40,729 nucleotides of DNA from Eubacteriales bacterium (GCA_030524785.1 JAUNFZ010000017.1:1-40729), one strand, 5' to 3'. Positions 8,032 through 17,455 are shown, counted from the first letter of the stretch. The notes: generated from the sequence alone by a model not told the origin. Numbers and translations: made by a program.

Positions 8032-8317
8032 ACCGCCGCTTGGAAAACCAAGCGACGGCGAAAGCCGGCATTTGGTTTTCCGCGGCGTTTAGCGAGAAAA
8101 TCATGAAGCTGCGTAAGCAGCGGCAGACACGCGTAGCGTGGCTGGATTTTCGAGCGAAAGCCAAGGATGTGAGCATAGCGAACAGCCGTTATGACGTGCG
8201 AAGCACAGCGCAATTATAATTCAGCAATTCCCGCGCCCAGCCGGCTTCACCCGGCTGGCCGGGTGCGGTAAAAAATGCATATATTATGCAGTAAAGTTAT
8301 GAAGGAGGATAAACAAA
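8032..8317 (+). other. Hairpin-rich spacer between acsB and acsD
   Basis: This gap has no credible gene but holds a row of inverted repeats: CCGCCGCTTGG/CCAAGCGACGG (8033-8058), GCTGC-GTAA-GCAGC (8108-8121), CACGC-GTA-GCGTG (8128-8140), TTTCG-AG-CGAAA (8148-8159), GTGC-GAA-GCAC (8196-8206), a long two-part hairpin (8231-8268) and TGCATA-TAT-TATGCA (8276-8290). None is followed by a U tract, so they are not ordinary terminators. Possible roles are mRNA processing or stabilisation that adjusts ACS and corrinoid-protein levels, or a dispersed intergenic repeat. Confidence 0.6.
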
Positions 8318-9259
8318 ATGCCGTTTACAGCAAAATCAGGAAAGTTCAATGCCAGCATTAAGACAGTGACGGTTGGCACCGGCGACAAAGCAATCACTCT
8401 CGGTGGAGAAAACGTACTGCCTTTCTATACTTTCGACGCGCCGATCGAGAACGCACCGAAGGTAGGTATCGAGATCACGGATTTCGGTATGGAAAATGAA
8501 CCGGAATGTGTAAAAAAATACTACGAAGGATGCACCACACTGGCAGATATCGCAAAGAAAGCTGCTTCTTTTGAGGGTGTAGACTTCTTAAGTTTCCGTA
8601 TGGAGGGCGGCGATCCCAACGGAGCAAACAAGTCAACAGAGGAGCTTATGGCTGCACTGAAAGAGGTTGCAGACGCAGTGGATTGTCCGCTGGTAGTTTC
8701 AGGCTCCAAGAACGCGGAGAAAGACGCTGAACTTCTTTCCAAGGCTGCAGAAGCAGTACAGGGCAAGAACGCAGTCATCCTTGCAGCAAGAGAAGAAAAC
8801 TACAAGACAGTAGGCGCGGCTGCAGGCCTTGCTTACAATCAGATCGTAGGCGCAGAATCTTCTGTTGATATCAACCTTGCAAAACAGTTGAATGTATTAC
8901 TGACACAGTTAGGTGTCAATGCCTCCAGCATTGCAATGAACGTAGGTACCGCAGCGGCAGGTTACGGCTATGAGTACGTTGCATCTACCATGCAGCGTGT
9001 AAAAGCGGCGGCTTTGTCCCAGAACGATACACAGCTTCAGATGCCGATCATCACACCGGTAGCATCCGAGGTTTGGGGCGTAAAGGAAGCCGTTACAACC
9101 GAAGAAGATATGCCGGAATGGGGATGCCAGGAGAGACGTGGCGTAGATATGGAAGTTCAGACTGCAGCAGCAGACTTAGCTTGCGGTTCCAATGCCGTAA
9201 TCTTAAAACATCCGACATCAGTCGCAACTATTTCCAAAATGATCAAAGAATTAGTTTAG
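8318..9259 (+). CDS. acsD: Corrinoid iron-sulfur protein small subunit
   Basis: A 313-residue TIM-barrel protein of the AcsD/CdhD family. With AcsC it forms the corrinoid iron-sulfur protein, which carries the methyl group from methyl-THF to acetyl-CoA synthase. Family blocks are visible: the N-terminal VTVGTGDKAITLGGENVLPF, IEITDFG near residue 50, LVVSGSKNAEKD, and the C-terminal WGVKEA...WGCQERRGVDMEV segment. It has a strong ribosome binding site (AAGGAGG, 8301-8307) and lies in order acsD-acsC-acsE, as in other clostridial acetogens. It follows the hairpin-rich spacer, so its level may be set separately from acsB. Confidence 0.95.
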   Translation: MPFTAKSGKFNASIKTVTVGTGDKAITLGGENVLPFYTFDAPIENAPKVGIEITDFGMENEPECVKKYYEGCTTLADIAKKAASFEGVDFLSFRMEGGDPNGANKSTEELMAALKEVADAVDCPLVVSGSKNAEKDAELLSKAAEAVQGKNAVILAAREENYKTVGAAAGLAYNQIVGAESSVDINLAKQLNVLLTQLGVNASSIAMNVGTAAAGYGYEYVASTMQRVKAAALSQNDTQLQMPIITPVASEVWGVKEAVTTEEDMPEWGCQERRGVDMEVQTAAADLACGSNAVILKHPTSVATISKMIKELV

Positions 9260-9289
9260 TATAATTGCTGTTAAGGAGGAAAAAGAATT

Positions 9290-10636
9290 ATGGCACTCAA
9301 AGGTCTGGATATATTCAAATTATCACCGAAGAAAAACTGTAAGGAATGTGGAAGCCCGACATGTATGGCTTTCTCCATGAAGGTAGCGCAGGGCGCTGTG
9401 GATATCAATGCCTGCCCGTACTTCTCCGAGGATGCCAAGGCTCAGTTGTCCGAGGCAACCGCACCGCCTATGAAGACAGTAAAAGTAGGCGCTGGAAGTG
9501 AAGAATTTACACTCGGCGGCGAGACCGTTATGGAACGTCACGAGAAAACATTTGTCAGCAAGACAAGATATGCCGTTGCACTCTGCAACTGCATGGATGA
9601 TGTGGCGATTGACGCAGCGCTGGCTGGTATTCCGAAGGTAGAGTACGAGCGTATCGGCGAGAGAATGTACGTAGAAATGGTATACGTAAATTACGCCGCA
9701 GACGGCGCAACCGATTATGTAGAGCTGGTAAAGAAAGCAGCAGCACTTGGCAGAACACTGATCCTTGGCTGCACCGACGCAGAGGTTGCAAAGGCAGCGC
9801 TTGCAGTATGCAAGGACGGCAAGCCGATCTTAAACGGTGCAACACCGGACAACTATGCGGATATGAACGCAGTAGCAACTGAGGCTGGCGTAGTGCTTGG
9901 CGTTACCGGCGCAGATATCAATGGATTATACGACACTGTAAAAGCACTGGAAGCTCTTGGAAACAAGAATCTGGTGATCGACACCACAGGAGCAACCGTA
10001 AAAGAGACCTTCGCAAATACCGTTCAGGTACGTAAGGCAGCGATCAAGGACGGCGACAGAAGCTGCGGCTATCCGTCTATCGTAAACCTTGCGAAGGTTG
10101 CAAAGGACGACATGCATCTGCAGTCTGCACTGGCAGCGGTATTCACCATCAAATATGGTTCCATCGTTGTGATGCAGGAGATGACCTACTCTGAGGCACA
10201 GCCGCTCTACGGTCTGCGTCAGAACATCTTCACAGACCCGCAGAAGCCGATGCGCGTAGAGCCGGGCATCTATCCGCTCAACGGCGCAGACGAGAATTCC
10301 ATCTGTCTGACAACCGTAGACTTTGCGCTTACATACTTCCTGGTATCCGGCGAGCTGGAGCGTTCCGGCGTACCGTGCAACCTGATCATCAGCGATGCAG
10401 GCGGACTTTCCGTACTGACCGCATGGGCTGCAGGCAAGCTGTCCTCCGGTACGATCGAGAAATTCTGGAAAGAGCACGATATTGAAGGCAAGATCAAGAG
10501 CCGCAAGCTCATCATTCCGGGTAAGGTTGCTGTCCTCAAAGGCGAGATCGAAGCGAAGCTTCCGGGCTGGGAGATCATCATTGCTCCGGCAGAAGCTGCA
10601 CAGTTAGTAAAATTCTTAAAAGATATGAACCTGTAA
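9290..10636 (+). CDS. acsC: Corrinoid iron-sulfur protein large subunit
   Basis: A 448-residue protein that binds the corrinoid and a [4Fe-4S] cluster used to reactivate Co(II) to Co(I). The cluster cysteines are visible as C17-x2-C20-x4-C25-x16-C42 at the N-terminus. A TIM-barrel domain follows, and the C-terminal B12-binding region includes FALTYFLVSGELE and DAGGLSVLTAWAAGKLS. The length is normal for the family. The ribosome binding site AAGGAGG lies at 9272-9278, and the gene starts 30 bp after acsD. Confidence 0.96.
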   Translation: MALKGLDIFKLSPKKNCKECGSPTCMAFSMKVAQGAVDINACPYFSEDAKAQLSEATAPPMKTVKVGAGSEEFTLGGETVMERHEKTFVSKTRYAVALCNCMDDVAIDAALAGIPKVEYERIGERMYVEMVYVNYAADGATDYVELVKKAAALGRTLILGCTDAEVAKAALAVCKDGKPILNGATPDNYADMNAVATEAGVVLGVTGADINGLYDTVKALEALGNKNLVIDTTGATVKETFANTVQVRKAAIKDGDRSCGYPSIVNLAKVAKDDMHLQSALAAVFTIKYGSIVVMQEMTYSEAQPLYGLRQNIFTDPQKPMRVEPGIYPLNGADENSICLTTVDFALTYFLVSGELERSGVPCNLIISDAGGLSVLTAWAAGKLSSGTIEKFWKEHDIEGKIKSRKLIIPGKVAVLKGEIEAKLPGWEIIIAPAEAAQLVKFLKDMNL

Positions 10637-10660
10637 AAATTATTTAAGGAGGATACACAA

Positions 10661-11446
10661 ATGGCAAAATTCATTACGATTGGTGAGAGACTTTCCACCA
10701 CAGCTCCGGCAGTGAACAAGGCTTTCACAGAGAGAGATCCGGAACCGATTTTAAAGAGGGCAAAGCAGCAGCTTGACGCTGGCGCTACCTACCTCGATGT
10801 AAACATCGGCCCGGCGGAGAGCGACGGCGAGGATTTGATGAAGTGGGCGGTACAGCTCCTTCAGAGCGAGTTCGACAACGTTCCGCTGGCACTGGATACC
10901 TCCAACAAGAAGGCAATTGAGGCTGGTATTTCCGTTTACAATCGCTCCAAAGGAAAACCGATCGTAAACTCTGCAGATGCTGCAGGCAGAATCGAGAACA
11001 TCGACCTTGCTGCTGCAAACGATGCGATCGTTATCGCGCTGTGCAACGGCGAAGGTATTGCAAAGGACAACGACGAGCGTATGGGCTACTGCCAGATGCT
11101 GCTTGAGAGAGGTCTGGAGCATGGCATGGAAGCGGAGGATCTCTGGTTCGATCCGCTGTTCCTGGTTGTAAAGGGTATGCAGGACAAGCAGATGCAGATT
11201 CTTGAGTGTATCAAGATGTTCTCTGATATGGGACTGAACTCCACCGGCGGCCTTTCCAATAACTCCAACGGTATGCCCAAGCATATCCGTCCGATCATGG
11301 ATTCCGCTATGGTTGCTATGGCAATGATGCAGGGCCTTACCTCTGCGATTGTAAACCCGAATGATCTGCGTCTGATGGAGACGATCAAGTCTTGCGACGT
11401 TCTGAAGAACAATACTCTGTACGCAGATTCTTATCTGGAGATTTAA
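10661..11446 (+). CDS. acsE: Methyltetrahydrofolate:corrinoid iron-sulfur protein methyltransferase
   Basis: A 261-residue pterin-binding TIM barrel, the usual AcsE length. It moves the methyl group of methyl-THF to Co(I) of the AcsCD protein. Recognisable blocks are the N-terminal IGERLSTTAPAVNKAF, DAGATYLDVNIGPAESDGED and PIVNSADAAGRIENI (pterin-binding loops), and LSNNSNGMP, which carries the asparagines that contact the pterin in the family. The stop codon abuts the next start, with translation probably coupled. Confidence 0.96.
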   Translation: MAKFITIGERLSTTAPAVNKAFTERDPEPILKRAKQQLDAGATYLDVNIGPAESDGEDLMKWAVQLLQSEFDNVPLALDTSNKKAIEAGISVYNRSKGKPIVNSADAAGRIENIDLAAANDAIVIALCNGEGIAKDNDERMGYCQMLLERGLEHGMEAEDLWFDPLFLVVKGMQDKQMQILECIKMFSDMGLNSTGGLSNNSNGMPKHIRPIMDSAMVAMAMMQGLTSAIVNPNDLRLMETIKSCDVLKNNTLYADSYLEI

Positions 11447-13378
11447 ATGTATAAGGTCACATTTAAGTTTGAAAACAGCGAAGATGTCAGCGTCTTCGCT
11501 GCTTTCGGTGAGAACCTTCTTGAGGTAGCGAGAAAAACAAACGTAGCTATCGATGCGCCCTGTTCGGGGAACGCTTCCTGTGGGAAGTGCAGGGTAAAAC
11601 TTGTAGGCGGAACTTTAGACTCCAAAAAGACCCGCCATATCAGTGATGAGGAATACGCCGCCGGCTGGCGTCTTGCCTGCGTCAGCAAAATCTGCGATAA
11701 TGTGGAAGTGCTGGTGCCGGATATTGCGTCTGCCTACCGCAGCCGTATGAAAGTAGCTGATTTAAGTTCTCCGAGTGAAATCAAGATTTTTGATGATTTA
11801 AAGGGCCAGGTTCTTGAAGCAGGTATTCAGTTAAAAAATGATATGGAGGTTGTGACTGTAAAAATGGACACGCCCTCCCTGGACGATACGATGCCGGACA
11901 ACGAGCGTCTCACCCGCGCCGTACAGGAAATTTCCGGTATGAACATTGTCCGCATCCCTTACGCGGTGATGAAAAAGCTGGCTGTCGTGCTGCGTGAGAG
12001 TGATTTTGAAGTACAGGTCATATGGCGCAAAAACGCCAACGACGTATTTGTTTATGATGTGATTGCAAAGGATAAACCGGCGGTGGTGGCAGGTCTTGCT
12101 GTAGATATCGGTACAACGACTGTGTCGGCCATTATCATCAATATGCTGGACGGTACGATTATCGCCAAGGGTTCCTCGGGCAACGGGCAGATCCGCTATG
12201 GTGCCGACGTAATTAACCGTATTATCGAGTCTACCAAGCCCGGCGGAAGCGAACGGCTGCAGAAGGCAGTGATCGAGGAGACCATCAATCCGCTGATCCA
12301 TACCATGTGCCGCCAGGCGAAAATCAGCCCTGACAGCATTTACCGCATGAGTGTGGCAGCAAATACTACAATGAACCATCTTTTGTTCGGACTGAACGGA
12401 GACAGCATCCGCACGGAACCGTATATTCCAACGTTCTTTAAAACGAACTCCATGTATTCTGCGGATATTGGCATCCATGTCAATCCCTGCGCCCATATTA
12501 TCGTAGCTCCAAATATCGGCAGCTATGTGGGCGGCGACATCACGGCGGGCGCATTTGTGAGTATGCTGTGGAACAAGCCGGAATTTTCGCTGTTTATCGA
12601 CCTCGGAACGAACGGGGAGATTGTGTTTGGCAACTCGGACTTTATGTTTAGCTGTGCCTGCTCGGCGGGACCGGCTTTTGAGGGCGGCGACATCAGCTGC
12701 GGTATGCGGGCCACGGACGGCGCTATCGAGGCGTGTACGATTGATAAGGAAACGATGGAACCGACCTTTACCGTTGTGGGGCCGGAGGGCACCAAGCCGA
12801 TCGGACTTTGCGGCTCGGGTATTATTGATGTCATCGCGGAGCTGTTCCGCTGCGGCATCATCAGCCCGAAGGGTAAATTTATCCGCGAAGGTGCGCGTGT
12901 CCGTCACGACCATTATGGAATAGGTTCCTATGTGCTGGCATTTGAGAAGGATGCCGGTTCGGTAAAAGATGTGGAAATCAATGAGGTGGATATCGACAAC
13001 TTTATCCGTGCAAAGGGCGCAATTTTCTCCGCGATCCGCACGATGCTGTCGTACTGCGACTTCGACGTTTCCATGATCGAGCATGTGTATGTAGCCGGCG
13101 GAATCGGAAGCGGCATCAACATGCAGAATGCCATACGCATCGGGATGTTCCCGGATGTACCGCTGGAGCTTTATGAGTATATCGGCAACTCCTCGCTGGT
13201 GGGAGCTTACGCCATGCTCTATTCCAATGAATCAGAGCGCAAGGTTTATGAGATCGCCAGAAATATGACGTATCTGGAGCTGAGCACTATTACATCCTAT
13301 ATGGATGAGTTCGTAGGAGCATGTTTCCTGCCTCATACGGACGCTTCGCTTTTTCCGAGTCTCTCGGAGGAAGAATGA
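11447..13378 (+). CDS. acsV: Corrinoid activation/regeneration protein AcsV (ferredoxin + ASKHA ATPase, DUF4445)
   Basis: A 643-residue protein. It starts with a [2Fe-2S] ferredoxin domain (C39, C45, C48, C78). A linker follows, then an ASKHA-type ATPase/DUF4445 domain with VDIGTTTVSAI, LFIDLGTNGEI, GLCGSGIIDVIAEL and VYVAGGIGSGINMQNA. This is the RACE-type architecture of reductive activators of corrinoid proteins: ATP-driven reduction of inactive Co(II) back to Co(I). It begins at the base after the acsE stop and belongs to the same operon. Known as orf7 or acsV in other acetogens. Confidence 0.92.
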   Translation: MYKVTFKFENSEDVSVFAAFGENLLEVARKTNVAIDAPCSGNASCGKCRVKLVGGTLDSKKTRHISDEEYAAGWRLACVSKICDNVEVLVPDIASAYRSRMKVADLSSPSEIKIFDDLKGQVLEAGIQLKNDMEVVTVKMDTPSLDDTMPDNERLTRAVQEISGMNIVRIPYAVMKKLAVVLRESDFEVQVIWRKNANDVFVYDVIAKDKPAVVAGLAVDIGTTTVSAIIINMLDGTIIAKGSSGNGQIRYGADVINRIIESTKPGGSERLQKAVIEETINPLIHTMCRQAKISPDSIYRMSVAANTTMNHLLFGLNGDSIRTEPYIPTFFKTNSMYSADIGIHVNPCAHIIVAPNIGSYVGGDITAGAFVSMLWNKPEFSLFIDLGTNGEIVFGNSDFMFSCACSAGPAFEGGDISCGMRATDGAIEACTIDKETMEPTFTVVGPEGTKPIGLCGSGIIDVIAELFRCGIISPKGKFIREGARVRHDHYGIGSYVLAFEKDAGSVKDVEINEVDIDNFIRAKGAIFSAIRTMLSYCDFDVSMIEHVYVAGGIGSGINMQNAIRIGMFPDVPLELYEYIGNSSLVGAYAMLYSNESERKVYEIARNMTYLELSTITSYMDEFVGACFLPHTDASLFPSLSEEE

Positions 13379-13404
13379 AACTTGCCGGGTTTACGAAAGA
13401 GCGC

Positions 13405-13430
13405 CGGCCGTTTGGACAAAAAAACGGCCG
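13405..13430 (+). other. Intra-operon hairpin after acsV
   Basis: CGGCCGTTT (13405-13413) pairs perfectly with AAACGGCCG (13422-13430) around a purine-rich loop, in the 93-bp gap before the DUF3786 gene. There is no clear U run (ATGGCTTCTTT follows). It may weaken read-through from the corrinoid genes into the folate genes. Confidence 0.5.
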
Positions 13431-13471
13431 ATGGCTTCTTTAGAACCGGCTGGATATGGAGAAAGTAAGAC

Positions 13472-14110
13472 GTGATACCTGTATATGAAAAAAATAATAA
13501 AGAGGATATCCCCTTTGGACAGTATATGGAACAGTACCAAAAGCTCGACCCGCAGGAGGCGGCAGAGCGCACAGGTATTCCATATGACGAGAAAACGAAT
13601 TGCTTCCGCGTCCGTATGCTGCAAAAGGAATATGACGTTTCCTGGCCCGATCTGGAAATTGCAAGAACAGATTTAGAAAATACGGATTATGCGGTGCTGG
13701 AGTGCGAGACGGCGGCGAAAATTCTTCTGATCCGCTTTCTTCTGCATGGCGTGATGTCGCAGAGCACCGGAAATTACGTGACGTACCGGGAGGTGCCAAG
13801 CGGCGAGGTGTATTTCCGTCAATTTTCCGGCAGGTGCCTTTCAAGGCTCGCCTATGGGTTTGGATTTACCGAAGGAAGGCTGGCTGCGGCTTTTGAGCGG
13901 CTGGGAGCGAAATGGCTGCCTTATGGGGATGTGTCTTACGAACTGGAAATTATCAACAACTATTTTGTAAGATTTATTTTGTGGACAGGGGATGATGAAT
14001 TTCCCCCGAGCACGCAGATGTTGTTTTCCGATAACTTTCCGCTTTCCTTTACACCTGAGGATATGGCGGTGGTTGGGGATATCAGCATAAATACTCTGAA
14101 AAAAATGTAA
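13472..14110 (+). CDS. DUF3786 domain protein in the Wood-Ljungdahl operon
   Basis: A 212-residue soluble protein recognised as a DUF3786 protein, a family of unknown function that is often found near Wood-Ljungdahl or corrinoid genes. It has no cysteine cluster motif; the features are an N-terminal acidic helix region, [18 protein letters not shown], a conserved [11 protein letters not shown] block and [24 protein letters not shown] near the end (shown in part: [13 protein letters not shown]). The start is GTG 13472, supported by GGAGAAAG at 13457-13464; an internal ATG at residue 19 lacks a comparable site. Its place between the corrinoid activator and fhs suggests a role in corrinoid or folate handling, which is only an inference. 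Confidence 0.8.
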   Translation: MIPVYEKNNKEDIPFGQYMEQYQKLDPQEAAERTGIPYDEKTNCFRVRMLQKEYDVSWPDLEIARTDLENTDYAVLECETAAKILLIRFLLHGVMSQSTGNYVTYREVPSGEVYFRQFSGRCLSRLAYGFGFTEGRLAAAFERLGAKWLPYGDVSYELEIINNYFVRFILWTGDDEFPPSTQMLFSDNFPLSFTPEDMAVVGDISINTLKKM

Positions 14111-14124
14111 GGAGGGTTATTACT

Positions 14125-15810
14125 ATGGGATTCAAATCAGACATTGAAATTGCACAGGAAACAGTCATGAGCCCGATCACCGAGATCGCGGCAAAGGCAG
14201 GTATTGACGAGAAATATCTGGAGCAGTACGGCAAATATAAAGCAAAAATCGATTACAACCTGTTGAAGGAGACAGACGCCGAGAACGGCAAGCTGATCCT
14301 GGTGACAGCGATCAACCCGACACCGGCAGGCGAAGGAAAGACCACGACCTCCGTAGGTCTGGCAGACGGCCTTTCCAAGATCGGCAAAAAGGTTATGGTA
14401 GCGCTGCGTGAGCCGTCCCTCGGACCGGTATTCGGTGTAAAGGGCGGAGCAGCAGGCGGCGGATATGCACAGGTAGTGCCGATGGAGGATATCAACCTCC
14501 ACTTCACAGGCGATTTCCACGCAATCGGCGCGGCGAACAACCTGCTGGCAGCAATGATCGACAACCACATCTTCCAGGGCAACGCGCTGAACATCGACCC
14601 GCGCAAGATCACCTGGAGACGCTGCGTGGACATGAACGACCGTCAGCTTAGAAATGTGGTAGACGGCCTTGGCGGAAAGACAAACGGCATGCCGAGAGAG
14701 GACGGCTACGATATCACGGTGGCATCCGAGATCATGGCGGTGCTGTGCCTGGCAAGCGACATCACAGACCTGAAAAAGAGACTGGCAAGGATCATCGTAG
14801 GCTATACATACGGCAAGGCTTCTGAGCAGAAGCCGGTAACGGCGGGCGACCTTCACGCAGAGGGTGCAATGACGGCACTCCTTAAGGATGCGCTGAAGCC
14901 GAACCTGGTACAGACCCTGGAGCACACGCCGGCAATCGTACACGGCGGCCCGTTCGCAAACATCGCACACGGCTGTAACTCCGTGACGGCGACCAAGCTG
15001 GCACTTAAGCTTGCCGACTACACGGTAACAGAGGCAGGCTTCGGAGCAGACCTGGGTGCAGAGAAGTTTTTGGATATCAAGTGCCGTATGGCAGGCTTAA
15101 AGCCGAACGCAGTTGTTATCGTTGCAACAGTACGTGCGCTGAAATACAACGGCGGCGTGGCAAAGGCAGACCTCAACAACGAAAACCTGGAGGCACTGGA
15201 GAAGGGCCTTCCGAACCTTCTGAAGCATGTGAGCAACATCACAAACGTATATAAGCTTCCGTGCGTGGTAGCGATCAACGCATTCCCGACGGATACGAAG
15301 GCAGAGCTTGACCTGGTAGAAACGAAATGTAAGGAGCTTGGCGTAAACGTTGTTCTGTCCGAGGTATGGGCAAAAGGCGGCGAGGGCGGCATCGCGCTGG
15401 CAGAGGAAGTAGTAAGACTGTGCGAGCAGCCGAACGACTTCACCTACTCCTATGAGCTGGACGGAACGATTGAGGATAAGCTGAACGCGATCGTACAGAA
15501 GATCTACGGCGGAAGCAAGGTAGTGCTGACGGCAAACGCCCAGAAGCAGGCAAAGGAGCTGACAGCGCTCGGCTACGAGCACTGCCCGATCTGCATGGCA
15601 AAGACACAGTACAGCTTGACGGACGACCAGACGAAGCTTGGCGCACCGACCGGCTTTGAGGTAACGGTACGGAACCTGAAGATCTCCGCAGGAGCAGGCT
15701 TCATTGTAGCACTGACGGGTGAAATCATGACGATGCCGGGACTGCCGAAGGTACCGGCGGCAGAGCGCATTGACGTGGACGAAAACGGAAAGATTTCCGG
15801 ATTGTTTTAG
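14125..15810 (+). CDS. fhs: Formate--tetrahydrofolate ligase
   Basis: A 561-residue enzyme that joins formate to THF using ATP, the first folate step of the methyl branch. The P-loop [18 protein letters not shown] lies near residue 67. Further family blocks are [18 protein letters not shown], the [10 protein letters not shown](G)AANNL region and the C-terminal MTMPGLPK. The length is typical. It has a strong ribosome binding site (AAGGAGGG, 14109-14116). Codon choice is strongly biased, as in the neighbouring CODH genes, which suggests high expression. Confidence 0.97.
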   Translation: MGFKSDIEIAQETVMSPITEIAAKAGIDEKYLEQYGKYKAKIDYNLLKETDAENGKLILVTAINPTPAGEGKTTTSVGLADGLSKIGKKVMVALREPSLGPVFGVKGGAAGGGYAQVVPMEDINLHFTGDFHAIGAANNLLAAMIDNHIFQGNALNIDPRKITWRRCVDMNDRQLRNVVDGLGGKTNGMPREDGYDITVASEIMAVLCLASDITDLKKRLARIIVGYTYGKASEQKPVTAGDLHAEGAMTALLKDALKPNLVQTLEHTPAIVHGGPFANIAHGCNSVTATKLALKLADYTVTEAGFGADLGAEKFLDIKCRMAGLKPNAVVIVATVRALKYNGGVAKADLNNENLEALEKGLPNLLKHVSNITNVYKLPCVVAINAFPTDTKAELDLVETKCKELGVNVVLSEVWAKGGEGGIALAEEVVRLCEQPNDFTYSYELDGTIEDKLNAIVQKIYGGSKVVLTANAQKQAKELTALGYEHCPICMAKTQYSLTDDQTKLGAPTGFEVTVRNLKISAGAGFIVALTGEIMTMPGLPKVPAAERIDVDENGKISGLF

Positions 15811-15823
15811 GAGGTAAAAGGAA

Positions 15824-16453
15824 ATGGGATTTTCGACAGTACCATGCAATGAATTTGTGGAAGTACTTGCATCCAAGGCTCCTGTTCCCGGCGGCGGCGG
15901 CGCGTCCGCGCTTGTGGGGGCGGTAGGTACGGCTCTTGGAAATATGGTGGGAAGCCTGACGGTTGGCAAAAAGAAATACGCGGATGTTGAGGCTGAGATG
16001 TATGAGCTGAAAGCAAAATGCGATCAGCTTCAAAAGGATTTTCTGCGTCTGATTGAACGCGACGCTGAAGTGTTTGAACCGCTTTCCAAGGCGTACGGTA
16101 TGCCCAGGGAGACAGAGGAAGAAAAAGCAGAGAAAGCCAGAGTTATGGCTATTGTTCTGAAGGACGCATGCTCTGTTCCGATGGAAATTATGGAGAAATG
16201 CTGTGAGGCAATTGATATTATTGCTGAATTTGCAGCAAAGGGTTCGACACTGGCAATCAGTGACGCGGGCGTAGGCGTGGCTTTTTGCAAGGCAGCTTTA
16301 AAAGGCGCCAGCCTGAATGTTTACATTAATACGAAATCAATGGCTGACAAAGAACTGGCGGCAGAGCTGAATGAAAAGTGTGACAAAATGTTGGCAGATT
16401 ATACCGTAAAGGCTGACGAGATCTTCGACAGCGTTCTCGGAAGACTGAAATAG
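15824..16453 (+). CDS. fchA: Methenyl-THF cyclohydrolase (cyclodeaminase family)
   Basis: A 209-residue all-helical protein of the formiminotransferase-cyclodeaminase (FTCD_C) family, with the hallmark PVPGGGGASALVGAVGTALG near the N-terminus. In clostridia the stand-alone form (FchA) converts formyl-THF to methenyl-THF and back. It lies 13 bp after fhs and 14 bp before folD, so the three consecutive methyl-branch steps are encoded in reaction order. The neighbouring FolD seems to lack cyclohydrolase residues, so this protein probably carries that step alone. Confidence 0.93.
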   Translation: MGFSTVPCNEFVEVLASKAPVPGGGGASALVGAVGTALGNMVGSLTVGKKKYADVEAEMYELKAKCDQLQKDFLRLIERDAEVFEPLSKAYGMPRETEEEKAEKARVMAIVLKDACSVPMEIMEKCCEAIDIIAEFAAKGSTLAISDAGVGVAFCKAALKGASLNVYINTKSMADKELAAELNEKCDKMLADYTVKADEIFDSVLGRLK

Positions 16454-16467
16454 GAGGACAAAGAACC

Positions 16468-17316
16468 ATGGCGAAACAGTTATTGGGCAAAGAAGTAACG
16501 GCGGCTCTGAACGAGAGGATTAAGGCAAATGTGGCTGCCTGCCAGGAAAAGGGCGTAAATCCGACGCTGGCAATCATCCGTGTGGGAGAAAATCCGAGCG
16601 ATATTTCCTACGAGAAGGGCGCTACAAAGCGCTGCGAAACTCTTGGTGTTGCGTGTGAAAAAATTCTTCTTCCGGAGGATGTTTCCCAGGAAGAACTTCT
16701 GGCAACGATTGACAAAGTGAATAAAGACGCCAAAATTCACGGCGTTCTTTTGTTCCGTCCGCTGCCGAAACATCTGGACCAGGCGGTAATCGAAAATGCA
16801 CTGGCTCCGGAAAAGGATGTGGACTGTATGACAGACCTTTCCATGTCCGGCGTATTTACCGGCAAGAAAATTGGTTTCCCGCCCTGTACGCCTCAGGCTT
16901 GTATGGAGATTCTTGACCATTACGGAATCGACTGCACCGGCAAAAAGGCGGTGGTAATCGGCAGAAGCCTTGTGGTAGGCAAACCGGCGGCTATGATGCT
17001 GGTAAAGAAAAATGCAACCGTGACCATCTGCCATACAAGAACCGTTGATATGCCTTCTGTTGCAAAAGAAGCGGATATCATTATTGTAGCCGCAGGCCGT
17101 GCAGGCGTTGTTGGAGCAGAATATGTGCGCGAAGGTCAGACCGTGATCGACGTTGGAATCAATGTAAACGCGGAAGGAAAGCTTTGCGGCGACGTTGATT
17201 TTGCAGCGGTGGAGCCGATTGTGGATGCAATCACTCCTGTTCCGGGCGGCGTTGGAAGCGTAACGACCTCCGTATTGGTTGGCCATGTAGTGGAAGCGGC
17301 AATGCGCACGCTGTAA
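16468..17316 (+). CDS. folD: Methylenetetrahydrofolate dehydrogenase, FolD family (cyclohydrolase site altered)
   Basis: A 282-residue FolD-family protein. The cofactor-binding motif VVIGRSLVVGKPAAMML and the C-terminal PVPGGVGSVTTSVL are intact, so the NAD(P)-dependent methylene-THF dehydrogenase should work. Aligned by eye to E. coli FolD (YVASKRKACE and ILVQLPLP), the catalytic lysine four residues after the tyrosine is Ala52 (YEKGATKRCE) and the cyclohydrolase glutamine is Phe96 (VLLFRPLP). The KDVD aspartate is kept. Loss of both residues predicts little or no cyclohydrolase activity, which agrees with the dedicated fchA directly upstream. It is the last gene of the operon; a strong terminator follows. 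Confidence 0.93.
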   Translation: MAKQLLGKEVTAALNERIKANVAACQEKGVNPTLAIIRVGENPSDISYEKGATKRCETLGVACEKILLPEDVSQEELLATIDKVNKDAKIHGVLLFRPLPKHLDQAVIENALAPEKDVDCMTDLSMSGVFTGKKIGFPPCTPQACMEILDHYGIDCTGKKAVVIGRSLVVGKPAAMMLVKKNATVTICHTRTVDMPSVAKEADIIIVAAGRAGVVGAEYVREGQTVIDVGINVNAEGKLCGDVDFAAVEPIVDAITPVPGGVGSVTTSVLVGHVVEAAMRTL

Positions 17317-17351
17317 GAAAAATCAGGCGAACGCAGAAGATTGACAAATAG

Positions 17352-17398
17352 AAAATAACTCAATTTGCAGCAGAAGTGTTGTCGATTGAGTTATTTTT
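17352..17398 (+). terminator. Terminator of the Wood-Ljungdahl operon
   Basis: AAAATAACTCAAT (17352-17364) pairs perfectly with ATTGAGTTATTTT (17385-17397) across a 20-base loop, and the right arm runs into a U tract. The A run on the left side lets it act in both directions. Confidence 0.85.
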
Positions 17399-17402
17399 AT
17401 GT

Positions 17403-17455
17403 GCGCCCGGTGAAAAATTTCACAAGTGCGGATGTAAACAGCACCGCTCGGGCGC
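17403..17455 (+). other. Compact three-stem inverted-repeat element
   Basis: GCGCCCG (17403-17409) pairs with CGGGCGC (17449-17455). The enclosed sequence folds into two further arms, GTGAAA-AA-TTTCAC (17410-17423) and GCGG/CCGC (17428-17431 with 17444-17447). The result is a 53-base three-way junction in the leader of the thioesterase gene. It matches no riboswitch class that I recognise. Confidence 0.4.

Noticed and set aside
11831..13084. Minus-strand 417-codon open frame opposite acsV
   Set aside because: It is created by the codon bias of the real gene on the other strand; the product has no recognisable domain.
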